From Eubacterium maltosivorans (GTDB lineage: Bacteria > Bacillota > Clostridia > Eubacteriales > Eubacteriaceae), in contig NZ_CP029487.1 of NCBI RefSeq assembly GCF_002441855.2, forward strand, positions 4,204,349 through 4,268,348: DNA of 64,000 bases, given 5' to 3'. This document shows positions 42,276 through 51,770 of the stretch, one piece after another. The first letter of the stretch is position 1. Each line of letters starts with the position of its first letter. A program made the position numbers and the translations under genes. A model generated the notes under the pieces. It made no database searches, had not been told where the DNA came from, and was given only the letters and a program-made list of their open reading frames with translations.

Positions 42276-42392
42276 ATGGACGTTGGACGAGAGAAAGGCA
42301 TAAGCCCCAAAAGGGTGGAGGAACCACAGGAAGAAGGATACAGACAGGCGAAGCACGCCCGTTTTTCCCCTTCCGGTAACAGCCTTTACTGA
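42276..42392 (+). CDS. 38-aa leader ORF between M-box and mgtA
   Basis: ATG with AGGCAGGTGAG upstream encodes MDVGREKGISPKRVEEPQEE followed by GYRQAKHARFSPSGNSLY. It lies after the riboswitch terminator and ends 50 bases before the transporter ATG. It is rich in charged residues and has three prolines. It may be a regulatory leader peptide or fortuitous. Confidence 0.4.
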   Translation: MDVGREKGISPKRVEEPQEEGYRQAKHARFSPSGNSLY

Positions 42393-42442
42393 GGCTTGTG
42401 TCTTAACAGAAAGGATTAAATAAAATTCAGGAGGTTAAGACA

Positions 42443-45094
42443 ATGAAAGTGATTTCAAATAATGCAAAAGACAGACTGCTGGAAGCTGCTGTTACAGAAG
42501 AAAAGGCTTTAATTAAAGTCTATGGCGCCGGCAGCTACAATGAAGAAAAGGCTTCAGAAATGCGAGAAGCTTATGGCGAAAATAAATTAAGCCGTCATCA
42601 GAGTGATTCCGTCCTGAAACGGATTTTTGACGCTTTTGTCAATCCCTTTACGATTATTTTGATCGTGCTTGCACTGGTTTCGTTTGTTACAGATGTAGCG
42701 ATGGCACCGCCGGGAGAAAAGGATCCTGTATTCGTAATAATTGTCGGAGTCATGGTACTGATCAGTGGATCACTGCGCTTTTTTCAGGAACAGAAATCTG
42801 ACCGTGCCGCCGAGAGGCTTGGCGAGATGGTCGAAACAACCGCTGCGGTCGACAGGAGCCCTGCTGGAAAAGCAGAGATTCCTCTGGATGAAATTGTGGT
42901 GGGGGATATTATCTACCTGGCGGCTGGCGATATGGTCCCAGCAGATGTGAGAATTCTGAACGCGCGTGATCTTTTTATCAGCCAGTCTTCACTGACCGGA
43001 GAAAGTGAAGCGGTTGAAAAGTATGGAAGCCCGGTAGAAAATGCGGAGGATGATCCGTTGTCCTGCAACAATCTGGCTTTTATGGGAACGAATGTGGTCA
43101 GCGGATCAGCCAAAGCGCTGGTGCTGGCAGTGGGCGATGATACTATTTTTGGTTCTATAGCCAGCCAGCTGAGCCCAAAGCAGCAGAATACAAGCTTTGA
43201 TAAAGGGGTCAATTCTGTTTCATGGGTTTTGATCCGTTTTATGCTGGTTATGGTACCTTTGGTATTTTTTGCCAATGGATTAACAAAAGGCGACTGGACT
43301 GAAGCCTTTTTATTCGCAATTTCAGTGGCTGTTGGGTTGACTCCTGAAATGCTGCCGATGATCGTCTCGGCGAATCTCGCGAAAAGCGCTGTGGCCATGT
43401 CAAAGAAAAAGGTCATTGTCAAAAATCTGAGCGCCATTCAGAATTTTGGTGCTATGGATGTCTTGTGCACGGATAAAACCGGGACTCTTACGCAGGATAA
43501 GGTGGTTCTGGAATACCCGCTGGACATTCACGGCAATGAGGACGACCGCGTTATGCGCCACGCTTTTCTGAACAGCTGGCATCAGACAGGCCTTAAAAAT
43601 TTAATGGATCAGGCTGTTATCAATCATGTGAATATGGGAACAGCCACTGTTTTAAAAGAAGAATACCAGAAAGTGGATGAAATCCCCTTTGATTTTAACC
43701 GCCGCCGTATGAGTGTAGTGGTAACTGACCGTACCGGTAAAACTCAGATGATCACAAAAGGTGCCATTGAAGAAATGCTGAGTGTATGCAGCTTTGCAGA
43801 ATATAAGGGAAAGGTTGAGCCCATCACCGAGGAGGTTCAGAATGAAATCTTAGAGCAGGTACGGCGTTATAATGATTCCGGTATGCGGGTTTTGGGTGTG
43901 GCGCAGAAGACAAATCCAGCGCCGGTCGGCGTGTTCTCGGTAGCGGATGAATCCGATATGGTACTTATCGGGTACCTGGCTTTTCTGGATCCGCCGAAAG
44001 AAAGCACTGCAGCAGCTTTGAAGGTTCTCAAAGAATATGGCGTGGGTGTTAAGGTGCTGACAGGTGACAATGAAGTGGTGACAAAAGCGATCTGCCGCCA
44101 GGTAGGTATGCCCGCCCAGAAGATACTGTTAGGCTCAGATATTGAAAAAATGGATGATAACACACTGGAAAAAGTTGTGGAGAAGACAGACATCTTTGCC
44201 AAACTTTCTCCGCTGCAAAAAGTGCGGATTGTAAAGGCCTTAAAGAGCAACGGGCACACCACAGGATTTCTGGGAGACGGGATCAATGACGCTGGCGCCA
44301 TGAAAGCATCTGACGTAGGGATTTCGGTTGATACAGCTGTGGATATTGCGAGGGAATCTGCGGATATCATTCTGCTGGAAAAAGATCTGATGGTGCTGGA
44401 AGAAGGTGTGGTAGAGGGCCGCAAGACCTATGCCAACATTATAAAATATATTAAAATGACCGCAAGCTCTAATTTTGGCAATATGTTTTCTGTTTTGGCC
44501 GCCAGTATTTTTCTGCCTATGTTGCCCATGTTGCCCATGCAGCTTTTGGTGCTCAATCTGATTTATGATATTTCCTGCACGGCCATCCCGTGGGATAATG
44601 TCGATCCAGAATACTTGAAAACGCCAAGAAAATGGGACGCTTCCTCCATTGTCAAGTTTATGCTGTGGATGGGGCCTGTGAGCTCAGTATTTGATATTAC
44701 AACCTATTTATTCCTGTTTTTCTACCTCTGTCCTATGGTTTTTGGCGGTGCGTTCCATACCCTCGGTCAAACGGCTCAAATAGGATTTATTGCACTGTTC
44801 CACGCAGGATGGTTTATAGAGTCACTCTGGACTCAAACACTGGTCATTCATATGATCCGTTCGCCAAAGCTGCCTTTTATCGGAAGTCATGCTTCATGGC
44901 AGCTGACAGGGTTAACCACTCTGGGGATTGCAGTCGGTACGATTTTGCCCTTTACCTTCATCGGGGCGGCGCTCGATATGGTACCGCTTCCGGGAATGTA
45001 TTTTCCATTTCTCGTTATCACGGTGCTGTTGTATATGGCTCTGGTAACAATGTTGAAAAAAATATTTATACGTCGTTATGGCGAACTGCTTTGA
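42443..45094 (+). CDS. mgtA: Magnesium-translocating P-type ATPase
   Basis: An 883-aa P3B-type ATPase that imports Mg2+ driven by ATP. The phosphorylation motif [12 protein letters not shown] is near residue 345; other motifs are LTGES (actuator), KGAIEEML (nucleotide site), [13 protein letters not shown] and [19 protein letters not shown]. About ten transmembrane helices, with [16 protein letters not shown] in helix 4 characteristic of MgtA/MgtB. AGGAGG precedes the ATG. It is the only gene under the M-box and is followed by its own terminator. Confidence 0.96.
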   Translation: MKVISNNAKDRLLEAAVTEEKALIKVYGAGSYNEEKASEMREAYGENKLSRHQSDSVLKRIFDAFVNPFTIILIVLALVSFVTDVAMAPPGEKDPVFVIIVGVMVLISGSLRFFQEQKSDRAAERLGEMVETTAAVDRSPAGKAEIPLDEIVVGDIIYLAAGDMVPADVRILNARDLFISQSSLTGESEAVEKYGSPVENAEDDPLSCNNLAFMGTNVVSGSAKALVLAVGDDTIFGSIASQLSPKQQNTSFDKGVNSVSWVLIRFMLVMVPLVFFANGLTKGDWTEAFLFAISVAVGLTPEMLPMIVSANLAKSAVAMSKKKVIVKNLSAIQNFGAMDVLCTDKTGTLTQDKVVLEYPLDIHGNEDDRVMRHAFLNSWHQTGLKNLMDQAVINHVNMGTATVLKEEYQKVDEIPFDFNRRRMSVVVTDRTGKTQMITKGAIEEMLSVCSFAEYKGKVEPITEEVQNEILEQVRRYNDSGMRVLGVAQKTNPAPVGVFSVADESDMVLIGYLAFLDPPKESTAAALKVLKEYGVGVKVLTGDNEVVTKAICRQVGMPAQKILLGSDIEKMDDNTLEKVVEKTDIFAKLSPLQKVRIVKALKSNGHTTGFLGDGINDAGAMKASDVGISVDTAVDIARESADIILLEKDLMVLEEGVVEGRKTYANIIKYIKMTASSNFGNMFSVLAASIFLPMLPMLPMQLLVLNLIYDISCTAIPWDNVDPEYLKTPRKWDASSIVKFMLWMGPVSSVFDITTYLFLFFYLCPMVFGGAFHTLGQTAQIGFIALFHAGWFIESLWTQTLVIHMIRSPKLPFIGSHASWQLTGLTTLGIAVGTILPFTFIGAALDMVPLPGMYFPFLVITVLLYMALVTMLKKIFIRRYGELL

Positions 45095-45104
45095 CCATAT
45101 TGGG

Positions 45105-45140
45105 AACCTGTGTATGTGAAATAGCCTGCACAGGTTTTTT
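45105..45140 (+). terminator. Intrinsic terminator after mgtA
   Basis: AACCTGTG and CACAGGTT arms followed by a T-run. Confidence 0.8.
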
Positions 45141-45300
45141 ATATCAGGAAGACAGCCATTGTCTCCAGGCATATTAAATGATAAAATGTCCAGAAACAGG
45201 CCGAAAATAGAGAATGCAACCATTGGTTGACAAAATGTAAAGAAAGGTTGGTAGCTTAATAAACCATGCGTTTTCTAAAAGAAACAATGGAGGTGGAAAA

Positions 45301-46107
45301 ATGACATTTCAAGAAAGGCTACTTCAGCTTAGAAGGCAAAAAGGGTTTTCTCAGGAGGCACTCGCGGAGCGTATGGGAGTTTCCAGACAGGCCGTTTCTA
45401 AATGGGAATCAGGATTAGCCAATCCAGATATCAATAATCTCGTTCTTTGAAGTGAAATTTTTGAAGTTTCTTTAGATGAACTCATAAAAGGTGAGGTGCC
45501 GCCGGCTTTAGAGAAAGAGGCGACGATAAAAACAGTGAAAGTTCCTAGGCGCCGCCATTATGAATACAAAAGCAAGAGTCATATTGGAGGACTTCCTTTG
45601 ATTCATATAAATATTGGATGGTATGACAGACGGTTCAAGACGAACTTCAAGGCGAGGGGAATCATTGCTGTTGGTAACATTGCGACAGGTCTTATTTCAA
45701 TAGGTTTGATTTCAGTGGGGATTTTTTCTTTTGGCGCGCTGAGCTTTGGTCTGCTGGTGCTTGGAGGATTAGCCCTGGGACTGGCTCTCGCCTGTGGCGG
45801 TGTGGCCGCAGGAGGAATCGCAATCGGCGGTGTGGCTCTGGGGATTTTTGCGCTCGGCGGACTGGCGGTGGGGATGTTTGCCAGCGGAGGCTGTGCCATC
45901 GCTTCCCATATAGCAGTGGGGGGGTATGCAAGAGGACATATTGCCTGTGGAGAGATAACCAGCGGCGCGCGGATTGCGGAGCGGTATATCGGCGGCAGCG
46001 GCAAAGTTATTGACAGTGAGATGATGGTACTGGCCATCAAGCAGGAATTTACAGAAATGTGGTTGCGGTTCCGGGAGCTTTTGATAAAGCTTTATGGCGG
46101 GTGGTAA
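45301..46107 (+). pseudogene. XRE-regulator/glycine-rich membrane protein broken by TGA
   Basis: One continuous frame of 269 codons interrupted by a single TGA at 45448-45450. The N-terminal part is an XRE helix-turn-helix (FQERLLQLRRQKGFSQEALA, VSRQAVSKWESG). After the stop come the usual closing of that domain (SEIFEVSLDELIKGE), a basic linker and a long run of Gly/Ile/Ala-rich pseudo-repeats (GGVAAGGIAIGGVALGIFAL), as in membrane proteins of this HTH-linked family. Leu to TGA needs one substitution (TTA). GGAGG precedes the ATG. CAACCATTGGTTG at 45219-45231 is a possible operator. Confidence 0.75.
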
Positions 46108-46117
46108 GGAGTTAAAA

Positions 46118-46984
46118 ATGAAAATATACATTGTTGATTCATTCACAGAAAAGCGTTTTTGTGGTAATCAGGCAGGAGTTGTTCTTCTCGAAAGCGGAAA
46201 GGATTTTCCCGAGCCGGACTATATGCGGCAGTTGGCCGCAGAGTTACGTTATTCTGAAACAGCCTTTATAAAGAAACTGGAAAAAGAAGTTTTTAAGCTG
46301 AGGTATTTTACACCGATGCAGGAGGTAGAACTTTGCGGACATGCAACAATCGCGGCCTTTACTGTTTTGCATAAGGAGGGAGTTATTAAAGCCGGAAGCT
46401 GCAGAGCAGAGACAATGGCCGGCGACCTTGAGGTTAAAGTGTCTGAAAAAGATATCTGGATGGAAATGGCGGTGCCGAGAATCATTAAAATTTTTGATCA
46501 GGAAGAGAGTGAAGCCCTTTATACCTCACTGTCACTCGATAAATACGACGCGCCAGAAGCGATGATCCCTCAGATTATAAACACTGGCCTCAGTGATATT
46601 ATGCTCCCAGTCAAAAATCAAAAGGCATTGGAAGCAGCGGTTTTAAAGGCTCAGGAAGTTTCACTGTTATCTGCGGCCTATAGCGTGACGGGGATACATC
46701 TTTTCTGTCTGGAAAAGGATATCGAAATCACTGCCCGGTGCCGCAATTTTGCCCCCGTCTGCGGAATTGACGAGGAATCTGCTACAGGCACCTCCAATGG
46801 CGCGCTGACCTGGTATCTCAGGCAGTATGGCATTGTAAAGCCCAATGAGATCAATCGTTTTGTTCAGGGAGAAGCTATGGGAAAGCCTTCGGTGATTAAA
46901 ACAATTTTTGATGAAAAAGAAGGAAAACCACGCATTCGGGTTGGCGGCGCAGCGGTCATTGTACTTAAAGGAGCGCTTGTTTAG
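46118..46984 (+). CDS. PhzF family isomerase-like protein
   Basis: A 288-aa protein of the PhzF/diaminopimelate epimerase-like fold: MKIYIVDSFTEKRFCGNQAG start, LRYSETAFIKK with the catalytic Glu position, FTPMQEVELCGHATIAAF and ATGTSNGALTWYLRQYG. PhzF in phenazine synthesis isomerises DHHA; most homologues have unknown substrates. The ATG at 46118 with TAAGGAG upstream is preferred to 46094, which overlaps the broken gene before it. Confidence 0.9.
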   Translation: MKIYIVDSFTEKRFCGNQAGVVLLESGKDFPEPDYMRQLAAELRYSETAFIKKLEKEVFKLRYFTPMQEVELCGHATIAAFTVLHKEGVIKAGSCRAETMAGDLEVKVSEKDIWMEMAVPRIIKIFDQEESEALYTSLSLDKYDAPEAMIPQIINTGLSDIMLPVKNQKALEAAVLKAQEVSLLSAAYSVTGIHLFCLEKDIEITARCRNFAPVCGIDEESATGTSNGALTWYLRQYGIVKPNEINRFVQGEAMGKPSVIKTIFDEKEGKPRIRVGGAAVIVLKGALV

Positions 46985-47000
46985 ATTAATAATAAAGAGA

Positions 47001-47039
47001 AAAAGAGATGATGTGCTGTTTTGCCACATCATCTCTTTT
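47001..47039. terminator. Bidirectional terminator PhzF / MFS
   Basis: AAAAGAGATGATGTG and CACATCATCTCTTTT arms, T-rich on both sides, between convergent genes. It is a relative of the hairpin at 32311-32352. Confidence 0.9.
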
Positions 47040-48290
47040 TTAATCTGCCGGAATCAGTTCAATACTTTGAAAAATTTTACGCGAAGCCAGCGTGATGGCA
47101 ATGGCAATAAGACCGGTACCAAAAATAACAGTCCAGGGAGCTCTGCCGAATATTTTAAACAGAAAACCGTAGAGAGCCTGCCCGATTGGTTGTGAACAGA
47201 CTGAAATTGCCATGATAAAAGACATTACCTTTCCAATTAAGTTTTCCGGTGTAATGATCTGCACATAAGACATCATCATCACCGTAAAAATGGAGGCCAG
47301 AGCCATGAGTGACATTCCAAAAAAGGTGATGACCGCGTAGCTGACCATCGACGGCAGTCCGAGCAGAAGTACCAGACCCATCGGGAGAACACAAAGCGCA
47401 GAACCGGCTAGAATGAGGTGGGCCTTGTCTTGGGTGAGCTTATCCGAGAGAAGACTGACAAGAATACCGCCGAGCAGCGCTCCGGCCATCATGATTCCTT
47501 GAGCGATACCGTAAAGCTGGCTGGAGAGGCCAAGATTAATGGTGATGACTGTGGGCATCCCTATTATGAACATGGAGGTGATAAAAAGGTTAAAGGCACA
47601 GACGACAAGCAGAGCTTTAAAAATAACAGGCTGTCGATACAGAATAAAGTTTAGACTATCTCGCATATCGCCTTTGACAATCGACAAAACAGAGCTTTCG
47701 GCCGGACGCTTTTTATAGGGCATATGAATAAAAACTTCCATAACCGCAGAGAGGAAGAAGCTGATGCCGCCGATAAAAATAATAGGTGTCAGACCAAAAA
47801 AACCATAGAGCATACCGCCAAAGACAGGGCCCAGAAGCGAAGAGAGAGACTGCACCTGATTGACAACAGCATTGGATTTCATAAGGTTTTCTGAGGAAGA
47901 AAGCAGAGGAATGCTGGACTGGACGGAGGGGCTGTAAAACGACTGAATAATGGAGAGCAGTACCATCATAACGCCAATCAAAACCACCGCTTGATCAGGA
48001 ATAAAAACAAGGCCAAAGATAATGACAATTCCTGAGGTGATAAAATCTAAAACGACCATAATATTCCGGCGGTTTACACGGTCTGCGATAATACCGCCGA
48101 TGGGGGACAGCAGGGCCATCGGGATCATTGATATGGCCATGATCGAGCCGAAAACAGCCGATGAGCCTGTAAGGTTAAGCAGATAAAGCGGCAGGGCAAA
48201 GCGCAAAATTGCGTTTCCGAACAGTGAAATAATCTGTCCGATAACAACCAAGGTAAAATCCCGGTTAAAAAGTTTTGATTTAGTATTCAA
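47040..48290 (-). CDS. MFS efflux transporter
   Basis: A 416-aa major facilitator with 12 predicted helices. It has the loop 2-3 motif IGGIIADRVNRRNIMVVLD and resembles the MdtG/macrolide-efflux (Mef-like) group. The start is a TTG at 48290, 8 bases after TTTGGAGG, giving MNTKSKLFNRDFTLVVIGQI; the open frame runs up to 48488 but lacks a better site. The TetR gene lies immediately upstream on the same strand, with an operator-like palindrome between them. Confidence 0.88.
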   Translation of the reverse strand: MNTKSKLFNRDFTLVVIGQIISLFGNAILRFALPLYLLNLTGSSAVFGSIMAISMIPMALLSPIGGIIADRVNRRNIMVVLDFITSGIVIIFGLVFIPDQAVVLIGVMMVLLSIIQSFYSPSVQSSIPLLSSSENLMKSNAVVNQVQSLSSLLGPVFGGMLYGFFGLTPIIFIGGISFFLSAVMEVFIHMPYKKRPAESSVLSIVKGDMRDSLNFILYRQPVIFKALLVVCAFNLFITSMFIIGMPTVITINLGLSSQLYGIAQGIMMAGALLGGILVSLLSDKLTQDKAHLILAGSALCVLPMGLVLLLGLPSMVSYAVITFFGMSLMALASIFTVMMMSYVQIITPENLIGKVMSFIMAISVCSQPIGQALYGFLFKIFGRAPWTVIFGTGLIAIAITLASRKIFQSIELIPAD

Positions 48291-48315
48291 GGTAATGACC
48301 TCCAAAATAATTTTA

Positions 48316-48332
48316 ATACCGACCGATGGTAT
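48316..48332 (-). promoter_or_regulatory. Putative TetR operator before MFS gene
   Basis: ATACCGACCGATGGTAT, an imperfect palindrome of the ACCGACCGGT kind common for TetR-family regulators, 26-42 bases upstream of the MFS start. A related half-site is found upstream of the TetR gene. Confidence 0.55.
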
Positions 48333-48429
48333 GTAAATGAGATTAAAAAATGGCTCCTCTTGAGGAGCGGTATCAATGCCGCATATCCAATGCATTAACC
48401 GGGCACTGGGTATGCGGTGATGTTTAAAT

Positions 48430-49080
48430 TTATTTTTCTGAATAAACAGCGTCTGCAAATACGTCGATGGCTTTTTTAACAGCCTCATTAATAAGGTTCA
48501 ATCCCTGGGAAGAAAGAAGGGCGTCAAGAAATTTGATTTTTTCATAAAACTCTTCCCGCGTTTTGGTAAACAGCGCAGGCGTAATCCAGAGATTTGACAG
48601 TAAAATCAGGGTCTCTGCTAGTTCTTTAGGATATTTGGTATGGATTGACCCATCTGCTACTCCCTGTTCAATCAGGACCTGAATGGAAGGCGCAGTATCC
48701 TCCATCGATGTTTTAACCTGCATGACCAGCATCCGCGCGTTTTTTAACAAGTCGGGGACCATATGATAAACAGCGTGGTTAAAGGGGCTTTCCAGTGATA
48801 TGATCATACACTGCTGCAGGCGTTCTAACCCGGTTTTATTTTTCGGATTCTGAGTCAGCACATCCAAAAGCCCTTGTTCTTTATAAAACCTGTCGGTGAC
48901 GGCGTCGAGAATTTCTTCTTTGCTTTTGAAATGGTGGTAGATCGCGCCCTTGCTCAGGTCGCCGAGCGCATTGACAATGTCTTGAATTGTGGTGGCTTCA
49001 TAGCCCTTTTCCATAAATAATTCCCATGAGGTATCCAGAATACGGTTAATTGTTACCTCGGGATGTTTGTTTCTTGCCAT
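48430..49080 (-). CDS. TetR family transcriptional regulator
   Basis: A 216-aa repressor. The N-terminal helix-turn-helix is ILDTSWELFMEKGYEATTIQ, IVNALGDLSKGAIYHHFKSK; the C-terminal ligand-binding domain is helical. The ATG at 49080 follows GAAGGAAG. Arranged head-to-tail with the MFS pump it probably controls. Its own promoter has an operator-like element at the start point, suggesting autoregulation. Confidence 0.92.
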   Translation of the reverse strand: MARNKHPEVTINRILDTSWELFMEKGYEATTIQDIVNALGDLSKGAIYHHFKSKEEILDAVTDRFYKEQGLLDVLTQNPKNKTGLERLQQCMIISLESPFNHAVYHMVPDLLKNARMLVMQVKTSMEDTAPSIQVLIEQGVADGSIHTKYPKELAETLILLSNLWITPALFTKTREEFYEKIKFLDALLSSQGLNLINEAVKKAIDVFADAVYSEK

Positions 49081-49103
49081 AGATACTTCCTTCTTTAAAT
49101 ACA

Positions 49104-49150
49104 TTCGGTTGGTATGTAAAAATAATACCACTGTGTTTTTTTGTTGTCAA
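49104..49150 (-). promoter_or_regulatory. tetR promoter and operator half-site
   Basis: Minus-strand TTGACA (49145-49150), 17-base spacer and TATTAT (49122-49127) form a consensus promoter. ACATACCAACCGA (49104-49116) overlaps the likely start point and matches the ATACC-ACCG half of the operator before the MFS gene. Confidence 0.6.
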
Positions 49151-49165
49151 GTCAAGAGCTGTAAT

Positions 49166-49797
49166 TTAAGCATTCTTCATAAAGGCATCAATATTTCCAG
49201 ATGTAATATCTTCCAGGTGTTTCTGAACTTTTTCGGCAGGCCAATCCCACCAGCTTATTTCAAGCAGTTTATCAATGGTCTTTTCATCAAAACGTTTTTT
49301 TATCGGTTTAGCTGCAATACCGCCAACAATAGTGAAGGGCTCTATATCTTTTGAAACCAAGGCTCTGGAAGCCACAATGGCGCCGTGGCGGATCTGGACA
49401 CCTGGAAAAATGACAGCCTCATAGCCAATCCATACGTCACTTCCGATAACTGTGTCTCCTTTGTTTTCCCAGCTATCCTGCATTTGAAGCTGAGTGCTCC
49501 AATCATCAGCAAGAGAGGAAAAACAAAGGTAGACAGTGAGCTCATTGCGTGGTTGGCTCCGTTCATAATAAACCTGGCACCACAGGCGATCGACCCGTAT
49601 TTCCCGATAATTAAGCGGTCATGGTTAATGGGATAGTGATAAAGGATATTATTCTTTTCAAAATCACGGGGATCATTGACAAAATCATTATAAACAGTAA
49701 AATCACCTACTTCAATTGCAGGGTCTGTTATGGCGTTTTTGAGATAAATACTATTGGTATCGCCGTTTCTGGGATACATTCTATTCGCGTTTGGCAT
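49166..49797 (-). pseudogene. Frameshifted Vat-like xenobiotic acetyltransferase
   Basis: Left-handed beta-helix acetyltransferase of the streptogramin A/chloramphenicol (Vat/CatB) family. The first frame starts MPNANRMYPRNGDTNSIYLK and runs through CGARFIMNGANHAMSSLSTF (catalytic His region). The second continues SLADDWSTQLQMQDSWENKG and IGSDVWIGYEAVIFPGVQIR. The total of 632 nt is one short of a full frame, placing a single-base deletion near 49518-49524 in a T/C-rich run. If the sequence is right the enzyme is truncated. Confidence 0.82.
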
Positions 49798-49936
49798 TTT
49801 AGTTCCTTCTTGAAGTCTTTTAATGATTATACCATAGCGAAGAAGATTTAACTGGGGGTGGAGTATAAAAAAGCTTTTCTTTTTTTGAAAAAGGTGGTAA
49901 TATTAAAGACCTCTTTTATGGGATTGGAGGATAGGT

Positions 49937-50491
49937 ATGATTGAAAAAATGCTTTTTACTAACAGATTAGTGCTCAGGCGGTCAGAGACAGCACTCTCGG
50001 AACTGGTGACCGATTATTTTATACGAAACGCCGATTTTTTGAAAGCCTGGGATGCAGCGCATGATTCAGCGTTTTATACAGAGGCTTATCAGCAAAAAGC
50101 TTTGAAGCAGGATGAAAGAGATTTTTTACAGGGGCATGGCTTAAGATATTGGCTGATGCCAGAAAATGAAAGGAGGATTATCGGTAACATTTCTTTTAAT
50201 AATATCGTTATGGGGCCATTTTGCTCGTGTTTTCTGGGTTACCGGCTGGATGAAAAGAGGCAGGGCAGAGGGCTCATGACAGAAGCGTTGAAGAAGGGAA
50301 TTGAAACGGCCTTTGGACCGCTAGGGCTTCATCGAATTGAAGCCAATATTATGCCCAAAAACAAGGCGTCTTTGCGGGTGGCCGAAAAGCTTGATTTTAA
50401 GAATGAGGGCTTATCCACTAAATATTTAAAGATTAACGGTGTATGGGAGGACCACATCCATATGGTTTTATTGAATGAGGAGATAGAATAA
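49937..50491 (+). CDS. GNAT acetyltransferase, RimJ/RimL type
   Basis: A 184-aa N-acetyltransferase: starts with FTNRLVLRRS, carries a GYRLDEKRQGRGLMTEALKK acetyl-CoA loop and LHRIEANIMPKNKASLRVAE, typical of ribosomal-protein/spermidine-like RimJ/RimL acetyltransferases. GGAGG precedes the ATG. Its stop is 2 bases before the next GNAT, so they form an operon. Confidence 0.9.
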   Translation: MIEKMLFTNRLVLRRSETALSELVTDYFIRNADFLKAWDAAHDSAFYTEAYQQKALKQDERDFLQGHGLRYWLMPENERRIIGNISFNNIVMGPFCSCFLGYRLDEKRQGRGLMTEALKKGIETAFGPLGLHRIEANIMPKNKASLRVAEKLDFKNEGLSTKYLKINGVWEDHIHMVLLNEEIE

Positions 50492-50493
50492 AT

Positions 50494-51006
50494 ATGATTT
50501 TAAAAACAAAAAGATTATCCCTTAGAGAAATGAGCGATTATGATTTTAAAGATCTCTGCGAGATGCTTCAGGATCCTGTTGTTATGACAGCTTATGAGCA
50601 TGCTTTTGAGGATGAGGAAGTAAGACAGTGGCTGGAGAATCAGAAAAGACGCTACAGCGAAGACGGCTTTGGCTTATGGGCAGTGCTTCTTAAAGAAACA
50701 GGAGAAATGATCGGACAGTGCGGCCTGACCTGGCAAAATGTGGGGGAAGAGAAAGTTTTAGAGGTGGGCTATTTGTTTAAGAAGGCTTTCTGGCATAAAG
50801 GATACGCAATTGAGGCGGCCAAAGCTTGTAAGCAGTACGCCTTTGAGATTTTAGGCGTTAAGGAGGTCTACTCCATTATCCGTGATACAAACATCGCCTC
50901 ACAGGCTGTTGCAAAACGTAATGGGATGACATTGAAAGGCGAAATCGTCAAGCACTACTACGAAATGGATATGCCGCATTTGCTTTATTCAGCTGTTAGA
51001 AAATAA
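50494..51006 (+). CDS. GNAT acetyltransferase
   Basis: A 170-aa GNAT: ILKTKRLSLREMSDYDF start, FKKAFWHKGYAIEAAKACKQ CoA-binding loop and IRDTNIASQAVAKRNGMTLK. RimJ/RimL-like; the substrate is unknown. Coupled to the upstream acetyltransferase gene. Confidence 0.88.
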   Translation: MILKTKRLSLREMSDYDFKDLCEMLQDPVVMTAYEHAFEDEEVRQWLENQKRRYSEDGFGLWAVLLKETGEMIGQCGLTWQNVGEEKVLEVGYLFKKAFWHKGYAIEAAKACKQYAFEILGVKEVYSIIRDTNIASQAVAKRNGMTLKGEIVKHYYEMDMPHLLYSAVRK

Positions 51007-51027
51007 AAAACTCCCCTTTTGGGGAGA
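51005..51027. terminator. Terminator between GNAT and XRE genes
   Basis: CTCCCC-TTTT-GGGGAG hairpin; on the minus strand it is followed by six T and ends the XRE gene. Confidence 0.7.
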
Positions 51028-51036
51028 GGTCAGCAT

Positions 51037-51393
51037 CTAAGTTTCTTTATTAAGGGCAATCCGGTGCTTTTCATAGGTCTTTATCATGTCCAGCACATAG
51101 ATTTGTTCTTCAGGGCGGAGATCAACCAGAATTTCATGAATCTGTGTTAAAATCTCATTGGCGTTCCATTCAGGAAGCGGATAGGCCATTGGACCCTCAT
51201 CCCGGAGCAGCCACTCTTTGCTGATTTCCAGTGTTTTACAGATGGTATCGACATAAGAGACACGCGGGTGCTCTGTTTTGTCGCGCTCGATATCTGTAAT
51301 GACCGTACGTGAGGTGCCTATTGCTTCAGCCAGTTTATCCTGAGAAAATCCTTTCGCTTTGCGCGCTTCTTTCAACCGTTCTCCGATACTCAA
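51037..51393 (-). CDS. XRE family transcriptional regulator
   Basis: A 118-aa regulator with an N-terminal HTH (IGERLKEARKAKGFSQDKLA, GTSRTVITDIERDK) and a helical C-terminal part with LEISKEWLLRDEGPMAYPLP, a phage-repressor-like pattern. Divergent from the small genes that start at 51603, about 210 bases away. Confidence 0.85.
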   Translation of the reverse strand: MSIGERLKEARKAKGFSQDKLAEAIGTSRTVITDIERDKTEHPRVSYVDTICKTLEISKEWLLRDEGPMAYPLPEWNANEILTQIHEILVDLRPEEQIYVLDMIKTYEKHRIALNKET

Positions 51394-51602
51394 TAGTCAA
51401 CCCCCTTTTATCGTATTTGTTTTTTAATTTACCATACTTGAGACCCGCTGTCAATCAGGGAATTGGAAGATATAAACTCCTCTGTTACCATTGTTTTAAA
51501 TACTTAGTTGACATTCAGAGTGAATTAATATAAAATGAATTTAATAAACGAAAAAGAATATAAAATACATATACTTAGACCTGATGAATGGAGGAGATTC
51601 CA

Positions 51603-51770
51603 GTGAGTAAAGAAAATGCAGTTGTTGAGGAAATTCTCGAGCATTTAAGTCAGGCCACACCTGAATTTCAAAAGGAAATTCTTTCGGTGGTAACAGCGCT
51701 AAAGGCGACCTCGGATCCCGATGATACAGCTTCTAAGGAAAGAAAGGAGCCCAGAAATGAAGGAACTTGA
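51603..51770 (+). CDS. Small hypothetical protein before XRE gene
   Basis: A 55-aa acidic protein with GTG start at 51603 (GGAGGAG 6 bases upstream), beginning MSKENAVVEEILEHLSQATP. It overlaps the following HTH gene by 14 bases, so they are co-translated. Possibly an antitoxin-like or regulator partner; no signature. Confidence 0.5.
   Translation: MSKENAVVEEILEHLSQATPEFQKEILSVVTALKATSDPDDTASKERKEPRNEGT

Noticed and set aside
45448-45450. In-frame TGA read as selenocysteine
   Set aside because: The position is a Leu in the XRE domain end, not a redox site, and no SECIS-like stem-loop follows immediately.
49621-49851. 76-codon plus-strand ORF
   Set aside because: Antisense shadow of the broken Vat-like acetyltransferase.
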